The translations under genes and the position numbers were made by a program. This document shows, piece by piece, positions 21,589-34,500 of a stretch of DNA of 64,000 bases. Position 1 is the first letter of the stretch. Each line of letters begins with the position of its first letter. A model generated the notes under the pieces. It made no database searches and had not been told where the DNA came from. It worked only from the letters and a program-made list of their open reading frames with translations. The stretch comes from Sodiomyces alkalinus F11 (taxonomy: Eukaryota > Ascomycota > Sordariomycetes > Glomerellales > Plectosphaerellaceae). The DNA is taken from NCBI RefSeq assembly GCF_003711515.1, contig NW_021167082.1, positions 62,001 through 126,000 on the forward strand. Direction: 5' to 3'.

Positions 21589-21875
21589 ATGCACGGAACC
21601 ACCGCCACCAAGACCCAGCCCTGGAAGGGCACCTGGCCTCCCCCCGCCTCCGCGGCCACCCAGAACGCCGCCGCCGCCGCCCTCCCGGAGACCCTCTCCG
21701 CCGAGGAGCTCACCAACCAGCGCGCCTACGGCAGCCATGCCTCCAACACCAAGGGCCGCATCGTCCACATCTCCAACTGTGAGTAGGCTTTGCTTTGCTT
21801 TTCATTTGGTCTTTCGTTGTCCCGAGTTCGATGGCTGACAAGTAGCGTCGTTCGGCAGAAGGAACATCGCATGAT
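21589..21875 (+). CDS. Small conserved-looking protein, 72 aa, spliced
   Basis: Exons 21589-21778 and 21847-21875 around a 68-bp intron with a consensus GTGAGT donor, a CTGAC branch site and an AAGTAG acceptor. The product is basic and Ala/Pro-rich (PWKGTWPPPASAATQ), with an Ala run, then LSAEELTNQRAYGSHASNTKGRIVHISN and, after the joint, SSFGRRNIA. Without splicing the frame would stop at once after the donor. The donor quality, branch point, TATA box and coherent ending support a real gene. I do not recognise a family. No signal peptide or membrane segment. Confidence 0.55.
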
Positions 21876-22566
21876 TCGCATCTTCAGGGGTGAAACCTGA
21901 AATGGCCCCTCGACCTGGCCGTGATGCTGGGATTTCTGAACGGGAAGATCGAGTCTTGGGTCTCGACTGCTTTGTTCTCCTGGTATTACTGTGCAAAGTT
22001 ACTTCGGACGGCTACTTCAGCATAGACAGCTAAATATATCTTCCCCCCTCATGTTGGGCCCCTGTCACATCCACCGTAATGGCGAGCTCCGTGAGATGTG
22101 ATAACGTTACTGAAGCGTAGTAGTGGTGACCGTAGTAGTAGCACTGGAGGTGCTAGTGGCACTACAGGTCCATACTCGAGAGAAACCAACCCGGTGCGAG
22201 GACCAATTTAGAGAACAACTGACATGGAGCAGGGACCAAGATAGAAAAAAAGATTATAAATAGCTTCACACAACCTCATTGCAGTACCACAGACAAACGC
22301 ACGTCAAGGAGTTGGCAAGTGACAGTTGATGATTCTCCCCATTGCAAACCGTAAAACTCAACTGCCTGCCCGCATGTTCGTCCTCGACTCCTCGCATAAT
22401 CTATATCCCATCTAAGTGTTGTTTCCCAACGCCCGGTAAGACATAAAATATCCTGGCCAAGGTTAAGCTATGGCTTCAAAGACTAGCTTTATGCTCTGGC
22501 CCAGAGCAACAACACCTTTTTCTGTAGCTAGTCAATAGTCATACTGCATTCGCCACCGCATTAGTA
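21876..22566. other. Intergenic stretch
   Basis: About 690 bp between the small gene and the 3' end of the RhoGAP gene. A patch of GTAGTAGTGGT-like triplet repeats near 22,115-22,165 is the only feature; no gene seen. Confidence 0.5.
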
Positions 22567-25108
22567 TCAGTGTTGACCTCGACTGCGGTCTCTCGACTCT
22601 CTCCCGCTGCCTTCTTCGTCTGCATCGTCCCCAGAGTCTGCATCTCCCCCATTCAAACCATGAAAGCCGTCAAGCATGACCACGCGCTTCTCAGCTGCCT
22701 CGGCCCGATCCCTCCACATCACACACTCCCGCCTAGCCTCCCACAGCTGCCCTCTCAGAATTGCAACATGTGCATGCAACGAAGTTAGGGAGGCATCACC
22801 ATCCGACACCACCGGAAGATGCTTAACCCCTCCCGAGGTGCGCTCGCATGAGCCTTCGCCGCCGGTTGATTCTCGTAACCCCATGTCTGTACTGCCACTC
22901 CCGTGCCGTGGCGTCGTTGGCGTCTGTCTTCTCGAAACCGTCGTAGCATCTTTGGTAGAGCCCTTGCTCGAACCCGCATCGTAGGTCAATCTTATCAACC
23001 GGACGGATCTGGGCGGTGTCTTACTGCGAGACCAAGGCCAGGAAGTGCCACCAATCTCGTCATTATCGGTCCGTCTGCGAGTCCGGGGCAGTGATGAGGG
23101 GGGTTCCGGCAACTCTCTCGCCGCTCCTTCCCACATGGCCGCCATTGCCTTGACACTGGTTAGCTTTGAGGTTGAGTGGTTCGACATTCCTCTGCAGCTG
23201 GAAAAACACGGTCCAGTTGGCGTACATTGCGGTTTTGACGGGGTGAGCATATCGTTGTTCGGATTCGTTTCTGCAAGGCGAGGCATATTCCTGCCGGGTG
23301 CTTCAACAGGGGCAAGACATTCCCGGGACGAGGGCTGTGACGTCCCCTGGACCAATGGCAAGCAGTGCTCCCACGATTCCTCCTCGGCTGTGCTACAGCG
23401 CCGCTCCTCAAGAGTCCGAGGAGCTAATACCACCGTCTCGAGAGACGTATTGCCAGCGCCATAGGAGTTGTCACGAGGCAGTTGCGACCGTTCAGCGTCG
23501 ACGGGGGACAAGGCATGGGAAGAGAGTCTCCCATCTTGCCTGGGGCCGGTGCCCATACACTGCCGCAACCGAGCAGCCACAAGGCCTGAACCTGAGCCCT
23601 GTGACGAAAGGTTGTCCTTTCCGCCGTCGTGCTTAGAGAACGGCTGGACTGGTGAGGCTGACAGCCTTGGTACCAGAAGGTGGTTGGACTCCTCGCCGTA
23701 TTCTTTGCCCGAATACTGACACAACACTTCCGGCTGTACACTAATTCGTGCTGGGCTTGGCTCTGTTTTGAAAGGAAGGCCTGTAGTGGAGATCCGACCC
23801 GGCGACGAAACAACGGAGGGTTTGGGCCGTAGTCGCCTCATCGACAGCGTGTCCGTCCAGGTGTTGTCAGATATGGTCCTTGGCGCATCCGGTATGCCCG
23901 GGCCTCCTCGCGGCTGCTTGATGATGAACCGGTCCGAGATGACCGATTTCAGGATCCCCCTTTTAATCGCCTCATCTTCGTTGCGGCGACCCTGACATGA
24001 AAGCACGGACAGGCTCCTCATTTCCCGCACCACCTCCCGCCAGTGCGAGATGAGCATTTCGGCCGCGTCGATGGCGAGCCGAATCTTGTCCAAACCGTCT
24101 ACCACTTGGGAACATTCCGGCGTCTTCAACGCCTTTCGCGGCCGCTCCTTCTTCAGCTTAGTTGGCGTGAGGGGGTCCAGCAGAGATCCCGCAGACGGGT
24201 CAGCAGCAGTGTTGATAACATAGTCGGCAAGCAGCTCCCCCACCAGGAGTGGGCCGAAGATGATGCCCAGGGCTCTGTATCCCATGAGTTCGGATGGACA
24301 CGGAGAGCTTCCCGGGCCGTCTTTCTGGGCTGCATCCTCTGTATGCTGGCCGATGAGAGACAGGAGACCAAAGACGGCGCAGACGAGCTCGCGGCGGAAC
24401 CGAGACCTGAGTGTACCGACGGCCAGTGCGATGAGCCGGGCCCTTTGCTTTGTCTGTCGCGATTGGTCGGGGCCGGCGGCGGCCTTGCCACGAAGTTGTG
24501 TATGAATAGCGACGAGAGCATCGAACACAGCTACACAACCGATGATACCTCCGGGAAGGACGGCGAGAAAACGTTTAAAGACAGAAGCGACGTCGTGCAC
24601 CTCGGCTCTGATATGCTCGGGCAGATTCGGGTGGCGGATAGTCTGGGTGACCCCTTCTTGATTCTTTTCGCAGCAGTAGTAATCGTACAATGAGTTGATA
24701 GTGCGATGGGACCCCGGGATACGGAAGATACCAGGAGTCGTGGTGCCTAGGTCGGATAACCCCACGGATCAGCAGAGGTTCTTCTGGTTTTGCCACACCT
24801 TTGGGCAAGATAGTCGGCCCTACCATGCTCGGCCAAGTACTGAGCCGTTGCCCGGAGACACGTCGGCAGGACGAGAGACCCGGGGGCGAAGTCGGGGGGT
24901 AAGCTGAGCCAGGACTGCCCACTCAGTCTGACCATGGTTTGGAGAGTCAACGTCTTGGTATGTTGCTTTCGTGACTGCACCAGATGGTGAGCCAAGTCAC
25001 TGATGCTTCGCCTGCGCCGGGCGGAACGTGATTGGGAAGACGAGTGCGATGAAGTAGATGGCTTGCGGCCGTCTTGCTCTTCGGGCGGGGGCCGGTCTTC
25101 GTGCTGCT

Positions 25109-25157
<49 letters not shown>

Positions 25158-25697
25158 GGATGACACTCGCAGCATCCGAGACCACCAACTCTTCTTCTCC
25201 GGCATGGTAGATGGAGTCATGTTTCGCTTTTCGGCCTTGTTAGCACCGAATGGGTAAATAAAAACCAGGGACGAAATACTCACCTTGTCTTTGGCAAAGT
25301 CCGCCATGGCCATCCCACGTATTCCATGCTGCCCAAAGTCAAAAGTCAGTCAACGCTATCAGACGAGATGGCACAGGGATCACAGTGCCGTGCAGTGAAG
25401 TGCAGTGTAGTACAGCGCAGTGCAGCGCAGCGCAGCAGAGGAGAAGGGGACCAAAGGGATCATCACCTTCTTGGCCAGACGGTTATACTCCACGAGAAAC
25501 AGTGTCCGGTCTTCGATTGCGTCCACGTCGGAGAGCATGGGGACGTTTCGGCTCGACATAGTCCCTGTCACTTCCTTCGAGTGCGCCTTGACGCCCTTGC
25601 CTTCAAGAGTCCCCATAGTCGGAAGTGGAATTGAGCTGGGGATGGCCGGTCGAGCGTCGCATGGCGTCGTCCGCTTGGGGTTTGAACTTGCGGGCAT
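22567..25697 (-). CDS. RhoGAP domain protein with poly-Gln tract and C-terminal coiled coil
   Basis: Predicted GTPase-activating protein for a Rho/Rac/Cdc42-type GTPase, 955 aa. Exons: 25697-25467, 25328-25284, 25235-24824 and 24746-22567; all joints keep frame and the 77-bp third intron splits the RhoGAP motif (EHG|TTTPGIFRIPGS). Arg238 in GIFRIPG is the expected arginine finger. HDVASVFKRFLAVLPGGIIG and MGYRALGIIFGPLLVGELL give the B and F helices. The usual Asn of the NLA motif is absent, as in some divergent fungal RhoGAPs. Upstream lie an EYNRLAKK-HGIRGMAMADFAKDK segment, about 16 Gln and an Arg/Ser-rich stretch. The tail, roughly residues 450-870, is disordered, and a coiled coil (ILRGQLWEARRECVMWRDRAEAAEKR) ends the protein. 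The start at ATG 25697 is the first Met in the frame. Confidence 0.87.
25109..25157. repeat. (TGTTGC)n hexanucleotide repeat coding for poly-Gln
   Basis: About eight units; on the minus strand it alternates CAA and CAG and gives the Gln run of the RhoGAP protein. Mixed codons should make it more stable than pure CAG. Confidence 0.9.
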
Positions 25698-26980
25698 GGT
25701 GAAGGGGTGGGACAAGAAAGCAAGGCGGGGGGAGGGGGGGGGGAGGAGGCGGCGCTAACGTTACAATCTTGTCGCGTCACCCAGTCGGGGTCCTTTGGAA
25801 CGAAACGGGAATAAAAATGGCTTGTGGTTCTGATGGTCGAGCTTGAGGATTGGTTTCACAAGTGTTACCGTCGTGGCAAGGCTGCATGGGGTTCGGACAG
25901 ATTGAGGAGGGACCGAGGGCATGCGAAGTGGTGGATAGGGAAATGCAATGGCGAAAGGGAAGAGGCGAGGAGGCAAGAAAGAGACAGTAGAAAAGATGCA
26001 TTGCCCATAACGAGAAGGACATGATCACTGTCGACCTGATCCAAAGGGAGGGGAGCTCCTGCCTTGTAGGGCCTTGAAGGGGCAGAATAGAAGTTCCAAG
26101 AGGCCATCCCCGAGCCCGCTTAAGCTCTGGCCCTGCACCATTCCTTCTTGCTTCTCTCCGTCCAGCCTTCTCTCCGTCCATAAACTCAAGACTTTGCCCG
26201 ACGAGAAACAAGGTGCAAGGCGGCTAGCTGCACTTTCCGGGTAATGGCAGCGGCGGAGGTGACGTGAGACTTTAAACACTTAAGCACTTGGGACGAAGGG
26301 CGAGACGAGGGTAACGTCAAAGTAAGTATGTGGTCTTGTCGCAGTAGGAAGACTTTCTATGACCATGTTAGCGAGTCGAGTCGAGTCCAGCAGGAAGAGC
26401 AAGGTAAAAGTAACAAGGTGGGAAGGACGATAAGAGGAGGCGAGGCGGGAGTTGTTGGATTTGATGATATATATGTGGTCCATGTCCAAGAAGCAGGCGA
26501 CTGCTCGAGGACAAGAACCTCAGTCTCATGGACCATAAGGTAGCTCTATGTTGGGAAGTCAAGCAGGATTTCTGTGAAGCAAGGAAAAGGGGGGAAAGAA
26601 GCAAGAAAAGAGAAGAAAAAAAGAAGAAAAGAAGAAGAAAATGGAAAAAGGAAAAGAAAATGGGCAGGAGGAGTCAGAGCTAAAATCCTTCTAAAAATCC
26701 TCTAAAACCTCTTCCCAGCCATCAGTACTGAACATGATTCCTCCCAGTATAAAGCCAGCCATCCACCTGTCAGACGCCGCGCAAATGCTCCCGGGTTCCG
26801 GTCCACAAACCCGCCCATCCTATATTCCGTCCATTCTCTTCATCCATCCTGACCTTTCCAAGGTGAAGAAAGAAAGGGAAAAGGGAGGTGGGAAAAGAAG
26901 AAAACGTCTCACTTCGTTACGCCAAGTGACGAAAAGAAAAGAAATGAAGAAAAGCAAAGAAAAACCACAGGGGGCGCAAA
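25698..26980. other. Intergenic stretch between RhoGAP and Snf4
   Basis: Promoter and leader of the RhoGAP gene at the left, 3' region of the Snf4 gene at the right. A purine-rich low-complexity run (GAAGAAAA-like) covers about 26,585-26,665. Frames here are shadows of each other and look non-coding. Confidence 0.5.
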
Positions 26981-28897
26981 CTAGTTGTTGTCGTCCTCTT
27001 CGCCGTAGAGGAGGACGTACTTGAGTATGTCCGATAGGGAGATGATGCCCCTGAGCCTGTTGTCGTCGTCCACCACGATCAGCCGGTGCACCCTCGACTT
27101 GCGGACCGTGTCGAAGATGGAATCCAGCCTATCGTCGGGCGAGCAGGTGTAGATGCCGGGGGAGTCGTCGGGCCGCTTGCACAGGGCGTCGCCGACGCTG
27201 GCCGACAGCTCGTCGTAGGCCCCGCCCCGGATGCAGGGGATGATGTCGACCGCTTCGAAGACGTTGAGCACGCGGCCGTGCTTGTCGATGATGGGCACGC
27301 AGGAGATGTCCGACTTGACCATGCGGTTGACCACCTGCAGGACCGACGTGCCCATGTTGGCCGTGACGAGGTTGGACCACGTGCCGAGGCCGACGTCCTT
27401 GACCGGCTTCTTGAGGAGGACGGTGTTGTGCTCGTTGTTGACCGCGATGAACTTGAGGATCCGGTACTGCGTGATGACGCTGACCACCATTTCCCGGCCC
27501 GTCTCGTCGTCGACGTCGATGAGCGGGATTCGGCGGGCCTTGGTCTTGAGCATTCGGCGCAGGGCTTCGTAGAGGGGTCGCATGGGGTGGACCGAGACTG
27601 TTTCGAGGGGCGAGACGCCAATGGCTTTTTCGATGTCTGTCAAATGTTAGTGCCACGCAAAAGTAGTAAAAGTATCCAGGTCCAGATGAGCGCCATGACC
27701 CACCTCGTAAGCTGCTGAGCCGGAAGTGTTCGAGCTTGCTCATCTCATCGGGGAACTGGCAGTAGTATTGGATGACATTGATGTAGTCGGTGGCTGTCAA
27801 CAAGCCGGCAAACGTGGAGGTGTGGGAGTCCCATAACGGGGCAGAAACGATAGCTATGAGCTGTGTCAGTTGGAAGGTCCGAGTCTAGACAGACAAGGCA
27901 AAAGAGGAAAGGAGAGAGGGAAGGATAATGTGGGAGGCGGTGTTATGACTTGGGAATGACCAGTCGTACAGTTCTGGATAAGGATATTGAGGCTTTTCTT
28001 AATGAGGAGGTCGGTGTCGAGGACGATAAGCCGGAAGGAGAGTGGGAGGACATCGTAGCTCGTTCGGACTTTAAGGAATTCGCGAATCGATCTCTAGAAG
28101 GCAGGAGAAAAGACGCTGTTAGTGGTACGGTTCAACTTGAGTAATGTTGCCTTGATCGCGAAGGCCTCGGAGATCATGATAGGAACCATGGAGGATGCGA
28201 AGAACAGAGGCGGAGAGAGAAAAAAAAAACGAAAAAAAAAAATCGGGGAGGGGACACGGGACAGAGGGCAGAGGGCAGAAATGGGTAGCGGATGGACAGA
28301 TTTTCTTACCAGCCCGTGCATCTGTTCCTTGTCGAGAGGACTCGGCGGCTTCGCAGGAGGCGTTGGCGTAGGCATGGTCGAGGGACTCGAGAGGGTATGA
28401 GAGGGTCGAGGTCGAAGGTAGGAGAGGGGCGTGACGAAGGGAAGATGGTGGCTCGGAGCGTGGGGAAGGGCATGTGGTCGTGCGATGGACGCAGTCGTAG
28501 CGAAGACGGGCGGGGCCGCTGCTGGTGTTGATGCTGGCGGCGCCGTTGCCGACCCCGATGACGAGGATGCTGGCGGCAGTGGTTCTTTTTCGTTTCCCTC
28601 GTCTTTTTCTCCTTCTGGGGGTTGATGCGGTCGAGGTTGGGATTGCGGGGATTGGGATTGAGACTGAGGTTGGGATTGTGGTTGGGATTGTGGTTGGGAT
28701 TGTGACGGCGGATGCGATGGTGAGTGCGATGGTGGATTCGATTGTAGTTGTGGTTCTAGTTGTGATTGGGGCAGTTGAGATGGTTGTGCTGAGTCCGGTG
28801 GCGGCGCTGGTGACGATGACTCGCTTGCACTAGCATCTGGGGCATTCGGTTTCGGCCCTTGGACGGCGGGGTCGTCGCAGTACGGAGAGTCCGCCAT
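26981..28897 (-). CDS. SNF4: SNF1/AMPK gamma subunit Snf4 (CBS-domain protein)
   Basis: Regulatory nucleotide-binding subunit of the SNF1/AMPK kinase that controls carbon derepression; 505 aa. Exons: 28897-28310, 28093-27970, 27853-27704 and 27636-26981. The joints rebuild the Snf4 signature: IREFLKVRTSYDVLPLSFRL, KSLNILIQNS-IVSAPLWDS, FAGLLTATDYINVIQYY and DIEKAIGVSP. Four CBS motifs follow in order, with RRIPLIDVD, MVVSVITQYRILKF, SCVPIIDKHGRVLNVFEAVD and HRLIVVDDDNRLRGIISLSDILKYVL. The first exon adds about 196 residues rich in Pro, Gln and Ser (a QSQPQSQP repeat from a GATTGG-like microsatellite), much longer than the yeast N-terminus. ATG 28897 is the first Met in frame. The genome context gives no further hint. 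Confidence 0.95.
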
Positions 28898-30511
28898 AGT
28901 CGGTTGCACGGAGCCGAGACAGATGGGTCAGACTTTAGCGCCTCCTCGATCAAAACGTTGAGATGGTTCTTTACGAAGTAATGAATTTCTTCTTCGGCCG
29001 AGGCCCCAGACTCAACGGTCTCCCTTTCCTAATTTCCACTCTTTCGCTCTCAAGGAGAGGAGGTCGTGGGTCGTGGGTCGCGTAGGACGACAGGGGGGGA
29101 TGAAAAAGGGAATAAAATGGGGGTGGAAAGTGAAGGAGGATTTTGTCGTGATGCGGTGGTCGGAAAAAGGAATGAGCGATGACGGACTGTACGTTGTACT
29201 TTGTACGAATACGGTACCCTTGGTTCCCTAAGGCAGATAAGGGAGGTACAGTACGGAGTACGTAGTGTACATCTGAATGGGATTTCAGAGAAGGAGGGAG
29301 GGGCTCGCTTCGTCTGCCGATTGCTCGATCGATAGTTAAACTGATAGACGGATAGATGGCCGTGAGTTGGTTGGCTGTTAATCTATCGGGGAAAGGTGAA
29401 GATACGGATAGAGGTTGATGCTGAGGTTGAGGGTTGAAGCACGAAAGACACGAATGTGTGTTGAATGTGTTGGGATATGGTCATCTACCTTATAAGAAAT
29501 GGCTTTCTGCCTCGTCGCCTTTGGACCTCGCCTACTTTTACCTGTGCCGGCGCCGAAATTAGGACAAAACACACAGGTTGGGAACCAACCGACTTGAGCG
29601 TTTTTAAACAAAATTAACAAAATTATGTATACATATAATAATTCATCTTCACTTCCTATTGGCACCCAGTCGGGTCGATCGGCATCCAACGGCCTCTTGC
29701 AGACTGCAGCGCGTTGGAAATCGCATAAAAGACCACAGAGGGAGAGAGAGAGACCCCGCGAACAGCGAACCAGCGGACAGTCGGCTTTCATTCCGGCTCC
29801 GCTGCATATTCGGGCGCTCATCGGGGCTTGGCTATCCTGGAAAGGATTCCAATGTCGCTCGGGAGGGGTCGGACACGGGACGATAGACGATAGGGATATC
29901 TATCATGACGTGCGTTGCGTTGGGTACCAGATGCATGCATCTACTCAGCAGTTAGGTATTACATCCGTAAGGTAAGGTAGGGATCTGAGGACCTGAGGCG
30001 AGGGGATAGATAACGCCTAAACGCAACCCACATTGGCGTTCTTTACGAACATGGGGATACCTATCGAAGGTACGCAGCATACTACACCTTGCTTTCTGGT
30101 CGAGTAGCATATGGTCCTTGGTGTTTGGCATATACGTGGCTAGGGAGTCGTAGAGAAGCCTATATCCGGCTGCTTCAACGTACTTATGATTCATACAGAG
30201 CTCTGTTAAATTTAAAACCCCGACTCGCATATAATCACTGGCCCTCCCAATGAGGCCGTGGACACTATGGAGCTATTGAACTTCGTAGCTTTCGACTACG
30301 GTATGGACGGAATACCTAAGTCTCAATTGAACCACCCAAACTTCTCTTGTACTCCTTAATAACTCCTTAATCAGCAGGATATATGTATCGTCAATAATAT
30401 ATAAGTTACATTCTTCTTCGAAGCACGACGGCTTTCTTTCATTCCTTCTGGCTCAAAACCAAGCTGGCCTGTGCTTACTACCCAGAGCTGTCATCAGGCT
30501 TTTCTGTTCTT
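28898..30511. other. Intergenic stretch left of the retroelement island
   Basis: Promoter and leader of Snf4, then about 1.3 kb with no recognisable gene. It contains TACGGAGTA at 29252-29260 and several GGTA-type motifs. The base composition is normal up to the GGTCC at 30512-30516, where the AT-rich island begins. Confidence 0.5.
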
Positions 30512-30516
30512 GGTCC
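30512..30516. repeat. Left target-site duplication GGTCC
   Basis: GGTCC directly precedes the 5' LTR (TGTCGAAC...). The same five bases follow the 3' LTR at 51302-51306. Five bp is the normal duplication for Copia/Gypsy integrases. Confidence 0.85.
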
Positions 30517-30720
30517 TGTCGAACAGACCACAGTCTTTTCGGTTACGTAATAGGCCGGATTGCTAAGAGTATAATCCGGGTGGACGCTTGCAGAATCTGC
30601 ACTATATAAAATACGGTGGCAGCGTTTCCCTGACGGTCTAAGATAGTTATAAGAGTATATAATTACCTTAATTAATTTTGACCTATTTTTACGACGATTT
30701 TGACTACGCTTTATCTGATA
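30517..30720 (+). repeat. 5' LTR of the outer Copia element
   Basis: 204 bp, starting TGTCGAACAGACC and ending TTATCTGATA. It is closely similar to 51099-51301 and to 31377-31541; differences are almost all C/T or G/A. Confidence 0.85.
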
Positions 30721-31366
30721 ATTAAGAGTCTTACTTACTAAGTGAAGATATACCTATTTTATCTACTATTTTACTACTACTACCGATTTAAGAAGCTATC
30801 TAGCTACGCCGATATAGCGTATTAATCTATAAATAACTATTAAGATATCGTATCTTAGCTCTGTTACGTATAAAACCTATAAGGATTAGGAGCTCTGGCG
30901 ATGCCTATACGAATCGGTTACTACCTATAATAATGTGTGGAGGTTTCTCCGCCTAGTTAATCTGACTTAGTCCCCCGAGGAGCCTATAATACCGGATTAC
31001 GGCTCTTTCCCCTCTATAACACCTAGGTATACGCCTACGTAATATCTCGACCTTATAGACGCCGGCCAGAAAGTATACGACGTCGAAATCGCGCGCTAGA
31101 AGATTCTATAAACGCAATACGATAGCTGCCTAAAGGGGATCAACGCTATACTGACCTAGCAGGTTAATACTATCGACTAAAGCCGTAGATAACTACTATA
31201 AGGAGGTATACCTTATAAGGTATACGAAGCCATTAAACACGATACGGATTAGTACCTGGCTACCCGCTAAACCGATACCCACGAAGAGTATATCGAGCAC
31301 GCACGGTACCCTACGAATAGCCTTAAGAAGCTCGGGGAGTGGTTAGATAAGTGGTANNNNNNNNNN

Positions 31367-31376
31367 ACGTAATAGG
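31367..31376. other. Assembly gap (10 N)
   Basis: Ten N join two diverged copies of the same element part: left of it LTR plus gag start (30,545-31,366), right of it LTR plus gag start again (31,377 to about 32,190). The number of N is a placeholder; the true distance is unknown. Confidence 0.95.
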
Positions 31377-31541
31377 CCGGATTGCTAAGAGTATAATCCG
31401 GGTGGACGCTTGCAGAATCTGCACTATATAAAATACGGTGGCAGCGTTTCCCTGACGGTCTGAGACAGTTATAATAGTATATAATTGTCTTAATCAATCT
31501 TAACCTGTTTTATGACGATTTTAGCTATGCTTTATCTGATA
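31377..31541 (+). repeat. Second LTR copy, 5' end lost in the gap
   Basis: Matches the 5' LTR from its position 29 onward (ACGTAATAGGCCGGATTG...) and ends at the same TTATCTGATA. Substitutions against the first copy are RIP-like transitions, so it is a distinct copy and not the same read placed twice. Confidence 0.85.
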
Positions 31542-34500
31542 ATTAAGAGTCTTAATTACTAAGTGAAGATATACCTATTTTACCTACCCTTTTACCACTA
31601 CTATCGATTTAAGAAGCTATCTAGCTACGCCGATATAGCGTGTTAATCTATAAAATAACTATTAAGATATCGTATCTTAGCCCTATTACGTATAAAACCT
31701 ATAAGGATTAGGAGCTCTGGCGACGCCTATACGAATCGGTTACTACCTATAATAACATGTAGAGGTTTCTCTACCTAGTTAATCCGACTTAGTCCCCCGA
31801 AGAGCCTATAATGCCGAATTATGACTCTTTCCCCTCTACAACGCTTAGACGTACCCCTATATAATATCTTAACCTTACGGACGCTGGCTAGAAAGCGTAC
31901 GACGTCGAAATCGCGCGCTAGAAGATCCTATAAACGTAATACGATAGCTACCTAAAGGGGATTAACGCTATACTAACCTAGCAGGTTAATACTATCGACT
32001 AAAGCCGTAGATAACTACTATAAGGAGGTATACCTTATAAGGTATACGAAGCCATTAAACACGATACGGATTAGTACCTGGCTACCCACTAAACTAATAC
32101 CCATGAAAAGTATATCGAGTATACTTATTATCCTGCGAATAGCCTTAAAAAGCTTGGGGAGTAGTTAGATAAGTAGTAGCTACTACTATAAAGCTATAAA
32201 GATACCGGTTCAAAGCCCGCTATATATATATAGGTTATAGATTTCTTTAGAGGTATATGCCCCTATACCGGCCGCGATTAGACTAAGGCCGAGGGTCGCC
32301 TAGTAGATAACTAGGTAGTTATACCCGAAGACCTTTATACCCTCGGTCAGAAGTATATTAATACTAGACTTAAAGACTAAGGAAAACGCGGTAGCCACCG
32401 CGCTATAGTATTCCCTGCACTGTATACTGGAAGCGAAAAGGGTAAAGATACCTTAGAGGCCACGGATAAGCCCCGTAAGAAGGGCGGCCGTGGGAAGAAA
32501 GCTAAGAATCCTACTACCGCGGTATCTATAGCTATACCTTTAGCTGCTTTAGCTAACCGTTCCTCTTCTAAACGCCGCTAATCTACCCTATAGAGAGGTT
32601 AGATCTACCGCGTATACGCTATGCCTAGCCACGTATTAACGCCTGCTTCTATCTATTCCCGGATATGGTATATAACGATTAGACACCCTTCGAGAGCACT
32701 AAAATAACCGTCTAACGGATCCTTAAATACGACCCCGCGCTGCGCGCGGAAGTAGAAGAACTACGCGCCGCAAAGAAGATAAAGAAGGATATAAGCCGGG
32801 ACTTAGTATAGCTTAAAGAGGCATGACTCGGCTATAGCAGCGTCCGTAGTGTCCGTAGCGGCGTCTCCCACGCCGCTAGCTTTATAGCAGGAACCGCTAC
32901 TACTAGTTACCCTCTTCGAACCTCTACTATCCTCGATTCCAGCGCTACTATTTATATATTTAACGATTTTTCCCGTTTTTCTGATTTTATACCCGCCACG
33001 TAGGGGGACTATATAGTAGCCAGCAGTTTGTCTCTGCCTATTAAAGGTTACGGTAACGTGACCGTGAGGTTAAACGGACTAATAGGAGGCCTCGATTTTA
33101 GGCTATTAAACGTCGTATACTATAAGGATTTTACCTATAATTTAATCTTAAACTAACGCCTACGTCTTCGAGGATACTAGTAGAATTAGAAGCCACTAAA
33201 TAACTATATTCGGCGTTCCGATAGATTTATACTATACTAGCTAAGTTACCGCTTTGATTAAACCGTTATTAAATACATACCCTCTAACTAATCTGCGGCT
33301 GCTTTTCTAGGCTTTTCTTCCACCTGAAAAGCTATCTATAAATCGACGATACGCTATCTAAGCATTATAAAGGGTATCTTATAGGATCTACGATTAGGGC
33401 ACGCTGGCCCTAAACCGCTTAGGCATCTAGAAGAGCAGACGTAGGGGGTTAAAATAAAGGGACTAATAACTATCGACTATAAGGCCTACGAGCTTATAAA
33501 AATCAAACGGTATGTTAGTAGGCGCCCTTATACCGCTCCTGCTTACGTAGGGGAGCGGTAGGCGATTAATTTCACGGATTTTAAACGAACGTCCGATAGA
33601 GACTTAAGGTTTATATTTTTCACCGACCGTTATAGTGGTTTTACGACCACCTACGTTATAAAGAGTAAGCTGGCAGTGGATATCCTCGTAATAATTAAGG
33701 AATTCCTCGCCTGGGTAGACTGTTAATTAGGCTATAAGGTGCGCGTTTTCGAATCTAATAATAAACTAACTTAATCCCACGATATCACCTAATTCCTGCG
33801 TGATAAGGGTATCCTTTTAGAGGTATCTGCTACCGATACTTAAGTATAGAACGGGGGTGCCGAACACGCTACTACTATAGTTATTTCGAAGGGTCGTACG
33901 ATAAATATCCATATAAAACTACCGCTGTTTATATAGCCTAAGGCTATTCCCACGGCAGTATACGTCTATAACCGGACGCTATAAAGGTAGTAAAAGAATT
34001 AGAAAACGCCCTATAAGGCCCTCTTTAAAAGAAAGCCGATTTTATCACATCTTTAAGCTTACGGCTATAAGGCGTACGCGATAATAAAGGATGCCTAGAA
34101 GGCTACTAATAAGCTATTAAATCGTATCGCTTCTCGCGCCTATATCGGCTACCTTATCGGCTACGATTCCACTAATATTTTCCGTATCTAGGTGCCTAGC
34201 CTACGCCGCTATAACCGCGTTATTCGAACGCGCGATATAGATTTTAACGAACGCGCCTTCTTTAACGGCGATATCGCCACCTTTAAGGATAACCTCCGTT
34301 AATTGACTAAGGAGTAATTAGAAGACCTAATTAGTTAGATCGAGTAGGAGAGGGCTAGAGATTCACGGCCGTTTACGGACGTATAAGTTAAGGACCCCCC
34401 CCTTTATAAAACTGCTTATTTTAAATTATTAGATCCGGGGATAAACGCCCCCGGATCCCCTTCCTCGACGGCTTTACCGTTAAGATTATAGTCCGTAATG

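Noticed and set aside
27079..27803. Long alternative frames on both strands over the Snf4 gene
   Set aside because: Shadows of the GC-rich Snf4 coding frame; Snf4 motifs and splice sites fix the true frame.
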